Shown: positions 19,014-26,549 of the stretch, piece by piece
How the letters are laid out: each line of letters opens with the position of its first letter
Position numbering within the stretch: position 1 is the stretch's first letter
Source: Burkholderiaceae bacterium
GTDB taxonomy: Bacteria; Pseudomonadota; Gammaproteobacteria; Burkholderiales; Burkholderiaceae_C
Direction of reading: 5' to 3'
DNA length: 36,578 bases
Assembly (NCBI GenBank): GCA_024710165.1
Contig: JANJVG010000028.1
Coordinates: 1-36,578 of the forward strand
Program-made: the position numbers and the translations under genes
The notes under the pieces: model-generated
Seen by the model: only the letters and a program-made list of their open reading frames with translations
What the model was told of the DNA's origin: nothing
The model's database searches: none

Positions 19014-20114
19014 TCAGACCCGCGCGCGGCGCTGGCGCACGGCGGCGGCCAGGGTTTCGAGCACGGGCACGGTTTGCGCCAGGCTGATACAGGCGTCCGT
19101 CACCGACACGCCGTGCGCCAGTGGCTGGCCGGGCACGATGTCCTGGCGGCCCTCGTTCAGGTGGCTTTCGATCATCAGCCCGGTGATGCGCGCATCGCCC
19201 CCGGCAACCTGCCTGGCTACGTCCTGGGCCACCTCGATCTGGCGCTGGTGCTGCTTGCTGCTGTTGGCATGGCTCACGTCAATCATCACCTGCTCGCGCA
19301 GGCCGGCGGCTTTCAGCACCGCACAGGTGGCATCCACATCGGCGGCGCCGTAGTTGGGCTGCTTGCCGCCGCGCAGGATGACGTGGCAGTCCTGGTTGCC
19401 GCGCGTCTCGAAAATCGCGGCCTGGCCCATCTTGGTCATGCCCATGAAGGCGTGCGCGGCCTGCGCGGCCTGGATGGCGTCGCTGGCCACCTTCACGCCG
19501 CCGTCGGTGCCGTTCTTGAAGCCGACGGGGCAGCTCAGCCCGCTGGCGAGCTGGCGGTGGCTCTGGCTCTCGGTGGTGCGCGCGCCAATGGCGCCCCAGC
19601 TCACCAGGTCGCTGATGAACTGCGGCGAAAGCAGGTCGAGGAATTCAGTACCCACGGGCAGGCCCAGCGCCAGCACGTCGAGCAGCAGCTCGCGTGCCAT
19701 CTCCAGCCCCTCGTTGATGGCAAAGCTGCCGTCCAGGTGCGGGTCGTTGATATAGCCCTTCCAGCCCACGGTGGTGCGCGGCTTTTCAAAATACACGCGC
19801 ATCACGATGAGCAGATCGTCTTGCAGCGCGTCGGCCTGCGCCTTGAGCTGGCGGGCGTACTCCATGGCCTGGCCATGATCGTGGATGGAGCACGGCCCCA
19901 CCACCACGATGAGCCGGTCGTCCTGGCCGTGCAGCACGCGCGAGAGGGCGGCGCGGCTCTCCTCCACCAGTGCCTGGGCGGCGTCGGGTGCGGGCAGCCA
20001 CTCTTGCAGCAGCGCGGGGGTGATCAGGGGACGCACGGCCTTGATGCGGGTGTCGTCAATGCGGGTGGTGTCGTGCGTGGAGAGCGCGGCGGCAGAGCGG
20101 TGGGCATGGGTCAT
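19014..20114 (-). CDS. aroG: 3-deoxy-7-phosphoheptulonate (DAHP) synthase, class I
   Basis: First step of the shikimate pathway: condenses phosphoenolpyruvate with erythrose 4-phosphate; cytoplasmic metalloenzyme. 366 residues from the ATG at 20114. Motifs: VVVGPCSIHD, RVYFEKPRTTVGWKG, GARTTESQSHR, CPVGFKNGTDG, MIDVSHANSSK and GLMIESHLNEG, which include the metal ligands (Cys of GPCS, His of SHAN, Glu of ESHL). The frame opens 16 codons further upstream, but MTHAHRSA... gives a normal N-terminus. The NlpC/P60 gene ends 50 bases upstream on the same strand. Which aromatic amino acid inhibits it cannot be read with confidence. Confidence 0.95.
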   Translation of the reverse strand: MTHAHRSAAALSTHDTTRIDDTRIKAVRPLITPALLQEWLPAPDAAQALVEESRAALSRVLHGQDDRLIVVVGPCSIHDHGQAMEYARQLKAQADALQDDLLIVMRVYFEKPRTTVGWKGYINDPHLDGSFAINEGLEMARELLLDVLALGLPVGTEFLDLLSPQFISDLVSWGAIGARTTESQSHRQLASGLSCPVGFKNGTDGGVKVASDAIQAAQAAHAFMGMTKMGQAAIFETRGNQDCHVILRGGKQPNYGAADVDATCAVLKAAGLREQVMIDVSHANSSKQHQRQIEVAQDVARQVAGGDARITGLMIESHLNEGRQDIVPGQPLAHGVSVTDACISLAQTVPVLETLAAAVRQRRARV

Positions 20115-20164
20115 GATGCCCCGATTGTCGCCCGATTGACCGGCCAGGCCGTGTCGCAGCAAGG

Positions 20165-20710
20165 TCAGGGTCGACGGAAAGCCGGGTTCTGGCGCGCCCA
20201 GTGGCGCGACTGCAAATGGTCCATGCGCACCGTGCCGCCGGTCGATGGCGCATGTACAAAGCGCCCCTCCCCCACGTAAATACCTGCGTGCGATGGCGCG
20301 CGCCCCGAGCCAAACACCACCAGATCGCCGGTGCGCAGCGCGCTGGTGTCGATAGGCTGGCCCCAGCCGCTCAGCTGCGCCACCGTGCGTGGCGGCGCCG
20401 TACCCACGCGGTGGCGGTACACATAGCCAATCAGGCCGCTGCAGTCAAAGCCGCTTTCGGGGGTGTTGCCGCCGTAGCGGTAGGGCGTGCCCACCAGCCC
20501 GAGCGCATGGATGGCAATGTCATGGGCCTGCTCGTCTGACAGCCGGGAGGCCACCGGGCGTGCCGAACCACCCGAGGGCGGCGTGGTGCTGCAGCCCGCC
20601 AGCAGCAACGCGCACGCCAGGGCAGCGCCCCACCCGCAGCGCGGCAGCCGCAAAGACAAAGTCCGCACCAACGGCCAGGAACTGAAAATTTGAATAAAAA
20701 GTGGCTTCAC
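20165..20710 (-). CDS. NlpC/P60 family lipoprotein, probable murein endopeptidase
   Basis: Cuts peptide stems of peptidoglycan; anchored to a membrane by lipid. 181 residues from GTG at 20710, which has AGG at suitable spacing. The lipobox LLAGC puts the lipidated Cys at about residue 40. The N-region before it is long for a lipoprotein, and an internal GTG about 15 codons on would give a more usual signal peptide. Catalytic Cys in GFDCSGLIGYVY, His in SHAGIYVG, and third residue in FVHAPSTGG. Sits in a minus-strand run with the small membrane gene upstream and aroG downstream. Confidence 0.9.
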   Translation of the reverse strand: MKPLFIQIFSSWPLVRTLSLRLPRCGWGAALACALLLAGCSTTPPSGGSARPVASRLSDEQAHDIAIHALGLVGTPYRYGGNTPESGFDCSGLIGYVYRHRVGTAPPRTVAQLSGWGQPIDTSALRTGDLVVFGSGRAPSHAGIYVGEGRFVHAPSTGGTVRMDHLQSRHWARQNPAFRRP

Positions 20711-20765
20711 CGCTTGCCTGATATGCGTTATCAGCTATAAATAATATAGCAGAAGCAAAAACCAG
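20711..20765. repeat. Interspersed dyad repeat, copy 5 (diverged)
   Basis: GCTTGCCTGATATGCGTTAT, then CAGCTATAAATAATATAGCA. It keeps the flanking AGCTAT / ATAGC arms, but the AGCGCTT core is degenerate. Lies between the NlpC gene and the small membrane gene. Confidence 0.5.
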
Positions 20766-20768
20766 TGG

Positions 20769-20942
20769 CTACTTTTTGATGCGCTCGGGCGTCAGGAACA
20801 GGCCGACACCCACCACGACAAGGATGAGCGGCCACCAGGTGCGCAACAACTCGCGCAGGCTGATGTCAATCACCCCCAGGTTCGTCAGCAGCATGAAGCT
20901 GCCAGCCAGGATCAGCACGATGGCTGCTACGTTGCCTCGCAT
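20769..20942 (-). CDS. 57-residue membrane protein, LiaI/LiaF-like (DUF5668 type)
   Basis: Reads MRGNVAAIVLILAGSFMLLT, then NLGVIDISLRELLRTWWPLI, then a second hydrophobic stretch LVVVGVGLFL and the end TPERIKK. Two membrane segments are separated by a short turn with the WWPL motif typical of the LiaI-LiaF-like small-protein family. The ribosome site AAGGAGG just upstream of the ATG is the strongest in the window, which supports translation despite the small size. It starts 18 bases after the NnrU stop, so the two are probably co-transcribed. Function is unknown in proteobacteria. Confidence 0.85.
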   Translation of the reverse strand: MRGNVAAIVLILAGSFMLLTNLGVIDISLRELLRTWWPLILVVVGVGLFLTPERIKK

Positions 20943-20960
20943 GGGAACCTCCTTCGAAAA

Positions 20961-21542
20961 TTAACGCCCCATGGGCGAAATGCCGATGAGCAGCGCATGG
21001 GCCCAGAAGGCAAAAGCCGCCCAGGCCACCAGCCCCAACACCACAGCAATGCCCGTGCCCGCCAGCGTGCCGCTGGGGTAGCTGGTGCCGAGCGCGCGGT
21101 CGCGCTGGCGCGCCGCACGAAAATCCAGCACCGCCCACAGCAAAAACGCACCAAACAGCAGCACATCGGCCAGATTTCCGTTGGAAATCAGGTGCGCCAG
21201 CGCCCACGCCTTCACGCCCAGCACCATGGGGTGGTGCAGTTTGGCCTTGAGTGCGTTGCGCGGCACGTAAGCGGCCGCCAACAGGATGAAAGCCACCAGT
21301 GTCACCAACGAGGCCGCATGGCGCATGGCCACGGGCGGGTTCCACAGAACCACAGGCTCCTGGCGCGCCAGGCCATAGCCCCACACCACCAGCACCAGGC
21401 CCACCAGCGACACCACCGAATACAGACCCTTCCAGGTGCCCTCTCCCAGGCGGACCAGCATCTGCGAACGCCAGCCATCGGCCACGATGCGCACCGAGTG
21501 CACGCCCAGAAAAAGAACCAGTCCGACAATCAGCAGCGACAT
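20961..21542 (-). CDS. NnrU family integral membrane protein
   Basis: 193 residues with five or six hydrophobic segments (MSLLIVGLVLFLGVHSVRIV; LYSVVSLVGLVLVVWGYGLA; AASLVTLVAFILLAAAYVP; LADVLLFGAFLLWAVLDF; GTGIAVVLGLVAWAAFAFWA). The family was named for a gene near nitric-oxide reduction loci; it includes proteins with a methyltransferase-like membrane fold. The motif HHPMVLGVKAWALAHLISNG is characteristic. The ATG at 21542 is preferred over an upstream in-frame start because it gives the usual first helix. No denitrification genes are nearby, so the role here is open. Confidence 0.85.
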   Translation of the reverse strand: MSLLIVGLVLFLGVHSVRIVADGWRSQMLVRLGEGTWKGLYSVVSLVGLVLVVWGYGLARQEPVVLWNPPVAMRHAASLVTLVAFILLAAAYVPRNALKAKLHHPMVLGVKAWALAHLISNGNLADVLLFGAFLLWAVLDFRAARQRDRALGTSYPSGTLAGTGIAVVLGLVAWAAFAFWAHALLIGISPMGR

Positions 21543-21710
21543 GTGCAAAAGCCTGTTTTGAAGAAGAACGCAGCACATTATCAGCCGTTGATGAAAGTCT
21601 GCAGCCCCCGGGGAACACCATCCAGTCTGCGCGCAGGGGTACGGCGCATAATGCCCACCCTACCTGCACCCTTCCCGAAGTCACTCAAGCAGACTTCGCG
21701 CCCCCCGACG

Positions 21711-22412
21711 ATGCCCGGCTATGAAACCAAGCAAGAGCGCATCGCCGTGGCCGGTGTTGAGGCGCTGCACATCCGCTCGCTGCTCGACCGCCAGCAGTTT
21801 GCTGACCCTCTGGGCCTGGCACTGAGCCTTGGCATCTCGTCGGCCACCTGGCCGCTGTTCGGCCTGCTCTGGCCGTCGGGCGCGCAACTGGCGGCGCGCA
21901 TGGCACATCGGCCCGTGCACGCGGGCGAGCGTGTGTTGGAGATCGGCTGCGGCCTGGCCCTGCCCAGCCTGGTGGGCCACCGCCGGGGCATGGACATGAC
22001 GGCCAGCGACTGCCATCCGCTCGCGTCGCGCTTTCTGCGCAACAACCTGCACCTGAACCACCTGGCCCCCATGAAATACCGGCACGGCGCCTGGGACGCC
22101 CCGCAGCCCGCCGCCGCCACAGCCGCCACCGCGCACTCGACCACCGTGCGCGAGCGCTACGACCTGCTCATCGGCAGCGACCTGCTGTACGACCGCGACG
22201 CCAGCGTGGCGCTGGCCGGGTTCATTGGCCGCCACGCCAAGGCCGCCGCCGAGGTGTGGATCGTGGACCCCGACCGCGGCAACCGGCCAGTGTTCACGCG
22301 CCTGATGGCCGACAGCGGCTTCGGCCTGACCCAGCAGCGGCTTGACACTGCCGCCACGGCCACCGCCCCGCTGTACAAGGGGCGGCTACTGGTCTACCAG
22401 CGTGCAGCCTGA
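21711..22412 (+). CDS. Class I SAM-dependent methyltransferase
   Basis: 233 residues. Motif I VLEIGCGLALPSLVGHRRGMDMTASD binds S-adenosylmethionine, and YDLLIGSDLLYDRD is motif IV; the N-terminal ISSATWPLFGLLWPSGAQLA is like the METTL/NNMT-like (Methyltransf_16) branch that modifies protein lysines or small molecules. The start is uncertain: ATG 21711 gives MPGYETKQERIAV, which I prefer; ATG 21651 in the same frame is possible and has CAGGGG ahead. It is divergent from the NnrU gene. Its last 19 bases overlap the end of the opposite-strand exonuclease gene. Substrate unknown. Confidence 0.85.
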   Translation: MPGYETKQERIAVAGVEALHIRSLLDRQQFADPLGLALSLGISSATWPLFGLLWPSGAQLAARMAHRPVHAGERVLEIGCGLALPSLVGHRRGMDMTASDCHPLASRFLRNNLHLNHLAPMKYRHGAWDAPQPAAATAATAHSTTVRERYDLLIGSDLLYDRDASVALAGFIGRHAKAAAEVWIVDPDRGNRPVFTRLMADSGFGLTQQRLDTAATATAPLYKGRLLVYQRAA

Positions 22413-23044
22413 CGGGTGGGCTGCGGCAGCAAGGCCGCACCGTGCTTTTGCAAAAAGGTGGGCAGTTTGGCCTTGGCGCAGGCTTGCAACGCCATCAGAA
22501 AATCGTGCCCTGTATCGGTCACGCCCCAGCGCTCCGCCAAATCGTGCTGCATGCGAAGCAGCAGTGCCGCCGTCACCTGCGCATCGGCCAGCGCCCGGTG
22601 TGCGCGGCCCGCGCTGGGCAACTGGTGAAAGCGCGCCAGCGTGCCGAGCTGGTGGTTGGGCGCCTCGGGGTACAGGCGGCGCGAAAGCCGCACCGTGCAG
22701 GCAAAGGGCTGCGGCGCTTCGCAACCGGCACGCGCCAATTCGGCCTGCCAGAAGCCCCGGTCGAACGGCGCGTTGTGCGCTACCAGCGGCACATCGCCCA
22801 CAAACTGCCGCGCCTGCGCCATGACCTCGGCCGCAGGCGGCGCATCGGCCACCATGGCATTGGTGATGCCGGTGAGCTGCGTGATGAACGGCGGAATGCG
22901 CACCCCGGCATTCATCAGGCTCTGGAACTGCCCCACCACCTGCCCGCCCTCCACCAACACGATGGCCACCTCGGTGGCGCGCGCGCCCTGGGCGGGCGTG
23001 CTGCCGGTGGTCTCGAAGTCGATGACGGCGATGGGCGCGGGCAT
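22394..23044 (-). CDS. 3'-5' exonuclease, DnaQ-like (DEDDh)
   Basis: 216 residues. Exo I AVIDFETTGSTP, Exo II region PLVAHNAPFDRGFW and Exo III HRALADAQVT give the four acidic residues and the His of the DEDDh class. The domain resembles the epsilon subunit of DNA polymerase III and DnaQ-like RNases; no GIY-YIG or polymerase domain is attached. The C-terminal 50 residues are not recognised. The 3' end overlaps the convergent methyltransferase gene by 19 bases. It may act in DNA repair or RNA trimming. Confidence 0.88.
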   Translation of the reverse strand: MPAPIAVIDFETTGSTPAQGARATEVAIVLVEGGQVVGQFQSLMNAGVRIPPFITQLTGITNAMVADAPPAAEVMAQARQFVGDVPLVAHNAPFDRGFWQAELARAGCEAPQPFACTVRLSRRLYPEAPNHQLGTLARFHQLPSAGRAHRALADAQVTAALLLRMQHDLAERWGVTDTGHDFLMALQACAKAKLPTFLQKHGAALLPQPTRQAARW

Positions 23045-23046
23045 GA

Positions 23047-23108
23047 ATCAAAAACGGCTTAAACGCTTACTGGTTGTGCTCTAACAGCTATATAAAAAAT
23101 AGCAAATA
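23047..23108. repeat. Interspersed dyad repeat, copy 6
   Basis: CAAAAACGGCTTAAACGCTT, ACTGGTTGTGCTCTAACAGC, then TATATAAAAAATAGCAAAT. It lies between the exonuclease start and the broken hepT; the original hepT frame would run into it and stop at 23088-23090. Confidence 0.6.
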
Positions 23109-23465
23109 TTGCCCACCTTGCGGTTCGGTGCATTCCAGGGCTTGGGTGATGGCACGTTCCAGTGTCGGCAGGTCGTCTGTGATGGTCTTGAGCAGAATTT
23201 CGTGTGCCACCTGCTCGTAGCCATGGGCCAGAATGTTGCGCAGGCCGATCACGCGCCGCTACGGAATGTCAGGCCATTGGCCGACGGATTTGCTGTCCAC
23301 GCGATAGGCCGCTTCCCCGAGGTTGATGAACAGCTTTTCCACGGCCAGGCATAGCACCCGGTTGGACGTGAAGCTTTCAAGGGTGTGCCCTTTGGCCAGC
23401 GAGCGCAGTTCCTGGGTGAACCGCAGCATGTTGGCCATATGCGCGGGCGTGCGGTCCATGGTCAC
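23088..23465 (-). pseudogene. hepT: HepT-like (HEPN/DUF86) toxin, interrupted by an amber stop
   Basis: HepT is the HEPN ribonuclease toxin of the HepT-MntA pair. The frame starts at GTG 23465 (overlapping the mntA stop by 4 bases) or ATG 23459 and reads ...CLAVEKLFINLGEAAYRVDS...QWPDIP, then TAG at 23261-23259. Without that stop the same frame continues RRVIGLRNILAHGYEQVAHE and on through LPTLERAITQALE, the conserved second half with the catalytic RNILAH (RxxxxH). Relatives have Trp (TGG) at this place, so one G-to-A change explains it. The surviving 68-residue product lacks the catalytic motif. The original C-terminus runs into the interspersed repeat. Loss of toxicity is inferred. Confidence 0.85.
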
Positions 23466-23761
23466 TGGAACAAGGGGCGCAACTGGGGCTCTATGGCACG
23501 GCGGCGGTAGGGGTTTTCCAGCACCGACGGGAACGCCAGATCAATCTTGCGGCCGTTGAAGGCGGCAGAGAGTTCGTCCTGCATGTCCACCAAGGCGAAA
23601 CCGCTGGGGGCTTCCCCTGGGACAAACTCTACCAACAGATCCACATCGCTGTCCGGTCGCTCATGCCCAACAGCCGCAGAGCCAAACATCTGCAGGCGGC
23701 GCACATGGTAGCGCTGGCAGATGTCTGCGATGCGTGATTGTTGGTCCGAAGCGATGTGCAT
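23462..23761 (-). CDS. mntA: MntA-like nucleotidyltransferase antitoxin
   Basis: Minimal nucleotidyltransferase of 99 residues. In characterised HepT-MntA pairs the antitoxin inactivates HepT by adding AMP to a tyrosine near its active site. Motif FGSAAVGHERPDSDVDLLVEF gives GS...DxD, and the later third Asp is in KIDLAF. The reading frame is intact although its partner hepT, with which it overlaps by 4 bases, is broken. In the same run on the minus strand lie yjdM and dinG upstream. Confidence 0.9.
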   Translation of the reverse strand: MHIASDQQSRIADICQRYHVRRLQMFGSAAVGHERPDSDVDLLVEFVPGEAPSGFALVDMQDELSAAFNGRKIDLAFPSVLENPYRRRAIEPQLRPLFQ

Positions 23762-23797
23762 GGCGCAATGATACGGGCACCCCCCGGATTTTGGCCA

Positions 23798-24151
23798 TCA
23801 GGCCTTCTTGAGAAACTCGGACTTGAGCAGCATGCTGCCCAGGTCGGTCTTGCAGTCCACGTTGTGGCCGTCGGCACCGTCCACCAGGCGGATGCTCTTG
23901 ATCTTGGTGCCCTTCTTCAGTGTGGACGACGAGCCCTTGACCTTGAGGTCCTTTACCAGGATCACGGCGTCGCCGTCCTGAAGCGGGTTGCCGTTGGCGT
24001 CGCGCACCACGCCGTCGCTGGCGGTGTCATCCTCTGCCAGGGCGGCGGACTGCGGCCACTCGTGCCCGCAGTCGGGGCAGATGTAGTTTTCGCCGTCGGG
24101 GTAGGTGTTCTCCTGGCCGCATTGCGGACAGGCGGGCACGGTGTGGGGCAT
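23798..24151 (-). CDS. yjdM: YjdM/PhnA family zinc-ribbon protein
   Basis: 117 residues. The N-terminal zinc ribbon has CPQCGQENTYPDGENYICPDCGHEW (four Cys in two CxxC pairs); the C-terminal domain GVVRDANGNPLQDGDAVILV, KDLKVKGSS, LKKGTKIKSIRLVDG and HNVDCKTDLGSMLLKSEFLKK is the PhnA/YjdM domain. The role is unclear; the old link to phosphonate use came from its position near phn genes in E. coli. The GGAGGAAAT ribosome site ahead of the ATG is strong. It begins 38 bases after the dinG stop, so co-transcription is likely. Confidence 0.92.
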   Translation of the reverse strand: MPHTVPACPQCGQENTYPDGENYICPDCGHEWPQSAALAEDDTASDGVVRDANGNPLQDGDAVILVKDLKVKGSSSTLKKGTKIKSIRLVDGADGHNVDCKTDLGSMLLKSEFLKKA

Positions 24152-24189
24152 GGGGATTTCCTCCGCTGTGTTGTTGTGGTGCAGGTCCG

Positions 24190-26364
24190 CTATTGTCCGC
24201 GCGCCCCGCGCCGCTCCAGCGTGAACGGCGGCAGGCCCTTGAGCAGGCGCTGGCCGTAGGCGGTGCGCGTGAGGCGCTTGTCGTAGCAGTACACATGCGC
24301 CTGGTCTTCCTCGGTGCGGATGGCGCGGCCCGCCCACTGCGCCAGGCGGATGGCGGTGGCCGGCACCACCAGCTCGCTGAACGGGTCGCGCCCCACGGCG
24401 CGCAGCCATTCGGCGCGGGCTTCGCCCACGGGGTCGTCGGGCGGGGCGAAGGGCAGTTTGGTGATGAACACCGATTCGCACAGCCGCCCGGGCAGATCCA
24501 GCCCCTCACCGAAGGACTGCATGCCGAAGATGATGGAGGGCTCGCCCGCTGCGACGCGCTCGCGGTGGCGCGTCAGCAACTGCGTGCGCGGCAGCTGGTT
24601 CTGCACCAGCACCAGCGGGCGCATCACGGTGGCCAGCGCGTCCACTGCCTGGCGCATTTGCTCGCGCGAGGTGAACAGCACCAGCGCGCCGTACTCCACG
24701 CGCGCCAGGTCGTGCAGCAGGGCATCGACCATTTCGGTGGTGAACTGCGCGGCGTTCTTCGGGTCGGCCTGTGTTTCGGCGGCGATCAAGGTGCCCTGGG
24801 CGGCGTAGTTGAACGGGCTGGGCACTTCGAGCGTGGTGGCGGCGTCATCACCATGCAGGCCCGACTCGCGCAGGAAGAAGTCGAACTGCCCGCAGCTGGT
24901 GAGCGTGGCCGAGGTCAGCACGGCGCCGCGCACGCTGCTCCACAGGTGGCTGCGCAGCGTGCTGCCCGGCAGGATGGGGCTGGCGTGCGCCTTGACCACG
25001 ATGAAGTCGCCGTCGGTCTCCAGCGTGAACCATTTTGCGTTGGGCACGAAGGCCTGCACATGGCCTTCAGGCGCCTCCTGCAGCAGCAGCTGCGCGGTGG
25101 CGTGCACCTCTTCGAGCCGGGGCGCCAGCGTGCCGATTTGTGCATAGAGCTGCGACAGGCGGCGCGACTCGTCGGGCTTGTCGCGCATCTCGGCGCGTAG
25201 CGCCTTGGAAATGGCGCGCAGGCATTCCAGAAAGCCCTCCGCGTGGTGCGCCAGCTGGCCCAGCGGCTCGTGCAGCGCGTCGGGCAGCACACCGCGTGGC
25301 ACGCGCATGCGCGCCGGGCCCCAGGCGCTGTTCTGGCCCTTGAGCGCCTCGCCATACAGGTCCATTACCAGCCGGGCCAGGTCTTGCAGGTGCTGGCGCA
25401 ACTGGCTGGCGTGGCGCGGAATGTCGGCCACCTCGGTCACCTCCACCAGCGTGCCGATGCGCAGGGCGCGGCTGGAGAGCCGGTCGATCCAGGTGAGGCG
25501 GCTCAGGTCCGCGCTGCAGGCGAATTGCTGCAGCGCCGTGGCGGGCAGGTGGTGCGCCTCGTCGAGCACCAGCAGGCAGTTGTCCAGCTCGGGCAGCACG
25601 CGCGCACCCAAGGACGACAGCAGCAGGTCGTGGTTGGCCACAATCACCTGCGCGCCCACCAGCGCTTTGCGCTGGTCGTAGTAGACGCACTGGCTGAAGG
25701 CCGGGCAGTGCCGCCCGGTGCACGAGCTGCCCTCGGCCGCCACGGGGCTCCAGGCCTCGGGCTCGGGCGGGGTGTCCAGGCTGTCGCGGTCGCCGTCCCA
25801 GGCGCCCTGGGCCAGGGTCTGCGCCATGCTGGCGTAGAACTGCATGCGCGCTTCTGTTTCTTGGTGCGAGCGCCTGGGGCGCGCGGCAGCGGCTTCTTCG
25901 GGGAACAGGTCGTCATCGTCCTCGGCGTGCGCCTCGCCGGTGCCTGCCAGGCGCTCGAGCTTGAGCTTGCACACATAGCGCCCACGCCCCTTGGCCAGCA
26001 CGAACCTGAAGGGCTGCTCCATCTGCGCGGCAAGCCGGGGCAAGTCCTTGTTCACCAATTGCTCTTGCAGTGCCACGGTGGCGGTGGAGATCAGCACGCG
26101 CGTGCCGCGCGCCAGCGCAATGGCAATGGCCGGTGCGCAATAGGCCAGCGACTTGCCCACGCCCGTGCCCGCCTGGATGACGGCAATGGCGCGTTGTGGC
26201 TCGCCCTCTTCCTCGTCCGCTTTGCCCAGTTGCGCCTGGCTGAAGGTGCGCGCCACCTGCTCGGCCATGCCGCGCTGCCCCGCGCGGCCACGGAAGCCCT
26301 CGGTGGACTGCACCACCGCATCAAACGCCTGCAGGCCCGCCTGGGCCCATTCTGTGGATGACAT
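24190..26364 (-). CDS. dinG: DinG-family ATP-dependent DNA helicase
   Basis: XPD-like iron-sulfur superfamily 2 helicase, 5'-3', which removes R-loops and D-loops in E. coli. 724 residues from the ATG at 26364. Walker A is in AGTGVGKSLAY (about residue 66), the iron-sulfur cysteines are in YVCKLKLERL and CTGRHCPAFSQCVYY, the DEAH box is in LLVLDEAHHLPATAL, and motifs V/VI are FGEGLDLPGRL and QWAGRAIRTEEDQ. A near-perfect LexA box lies 163 bases upstream of the start (26527-26546), which would fit SOS control as in E. coli, but an interspersed repeat sits between them. No strong ribosome site is visible at the ATG. Confidence 0.93.
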   Translation of the reverse strand: MSSTEWAQAGLQAFDAVVQSTEGFRGRAGQRGMAEQVARTFSQAQLGKADEEEGEPQRAIAVIQAGTGVGKSLAYCAPAIAIALARGTRVLISTATVALQEQLVNKDLPRLAAQMEQPFRFVLAKGRGRYVCKLKLERLAGTGEAHAEDDDDLFPEEAAAARPRRSHQETEARMQFYASMAQTLAQGAWDGDRDSLDTPPEPEAWSPVAAEGSSCTGRHCPAFSQCVYYDQRKALVGAQVIVANHDLLLSSLGARVLPELDNCLLVLDEAHHLPATALQQFACSADLSRLTWIDRLSSRALRIGTLVEVTEVADIPRHASQLRQHLQDLARLVMDLYGEALKGQNSAWGPARMRVPRGVLPDALHEPLGQLAHHAEGFLECLRAISKALRAEMRDKPDESRRLSQLYAQIGTLAPRLEEVHATAQLLLQEAPEGHVQAFVPNAKWFTLETDGDFIVVKAHASPILPGSTLRSHLWSSVRGAVLTSATLTSCGQFDFFLRESGLHGDDAATTLEVPSPFNYAAQGTLIAAETQADPKNAAQFTTEMVDALLHDLARVEYGALVLFTSREQMRQAVDALATVMRPLVLVQNQLPRTQLLTRHRERVAAGEPSIIFGMQSFGEGLDLPGRLCESVFITKLPFAPPDDPVGEARAEWLRAVGRDPFSELVVPATAIRLAQWAGRAIRTEEDQAHVYCYDKRLTRTAYGQRLLKGLPPFTLERRGARGQ

Positions 26365-26397
26365 AGGGGTGGGAGTGTGGCACAGGGGATATGCCAA

Positions 26398-26466
26398 GAA
26401 AAAATAGAAGCAAAAATGGGCTACAGCGATTACTGGATAAGCGCTAATAGCTGCAAATTAGATAGC
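26398..26466. repeat. Interspersed dyad repeat, copy 7
   Basis: AAAAAATAGAAGCAAAAATG, then GGCTACAGCGATTACTGGAT, then AAGCGCTAATAGCTGCAAAT. It keeps the AAGCGCTAATAGCT arm. Located between dinG and the LexA box. Confidence 0.6.
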
Positions 26467-26526
26467 AAATGAACTGCGTACACCGGGCCCACCATGTCGC
26501 ATGTTGGTTCTGCATGGGCTTGTGAA

Positions 26527-26546
26527 TACTGTTAATTCGCACAGTA
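26527..26546. promoter_or_regulatory. LexA (SOS) box
   Basis: TACTGTTAATTCGCACAGTA fits the consensus CTGT-N8-ACAG with fully matched outer bases; the inverted repeat ATACTGT / ACAGTAT extends one base further on each side. On the plus strand it overlaps a possible promoter (TTGTGA 26520-26525, TATATT 26545-26550) leading to the BRO-N remnant; on the minus strand it is 163 bases ahead of dinG. Both are families with SOS-controlled members in E. coli (dinD, dinG). Confidence 0.8.
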
Positions 26547-26549
26547 TAT

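Noticed and set aside
21640..21660. GGCGCATAATG, which resembles the left arm of a dif site
   Set aside because: The right arm (TTATGTTAAAT-like) is missing; it is more likely a promoter -10 element for the methyltransferase gene.
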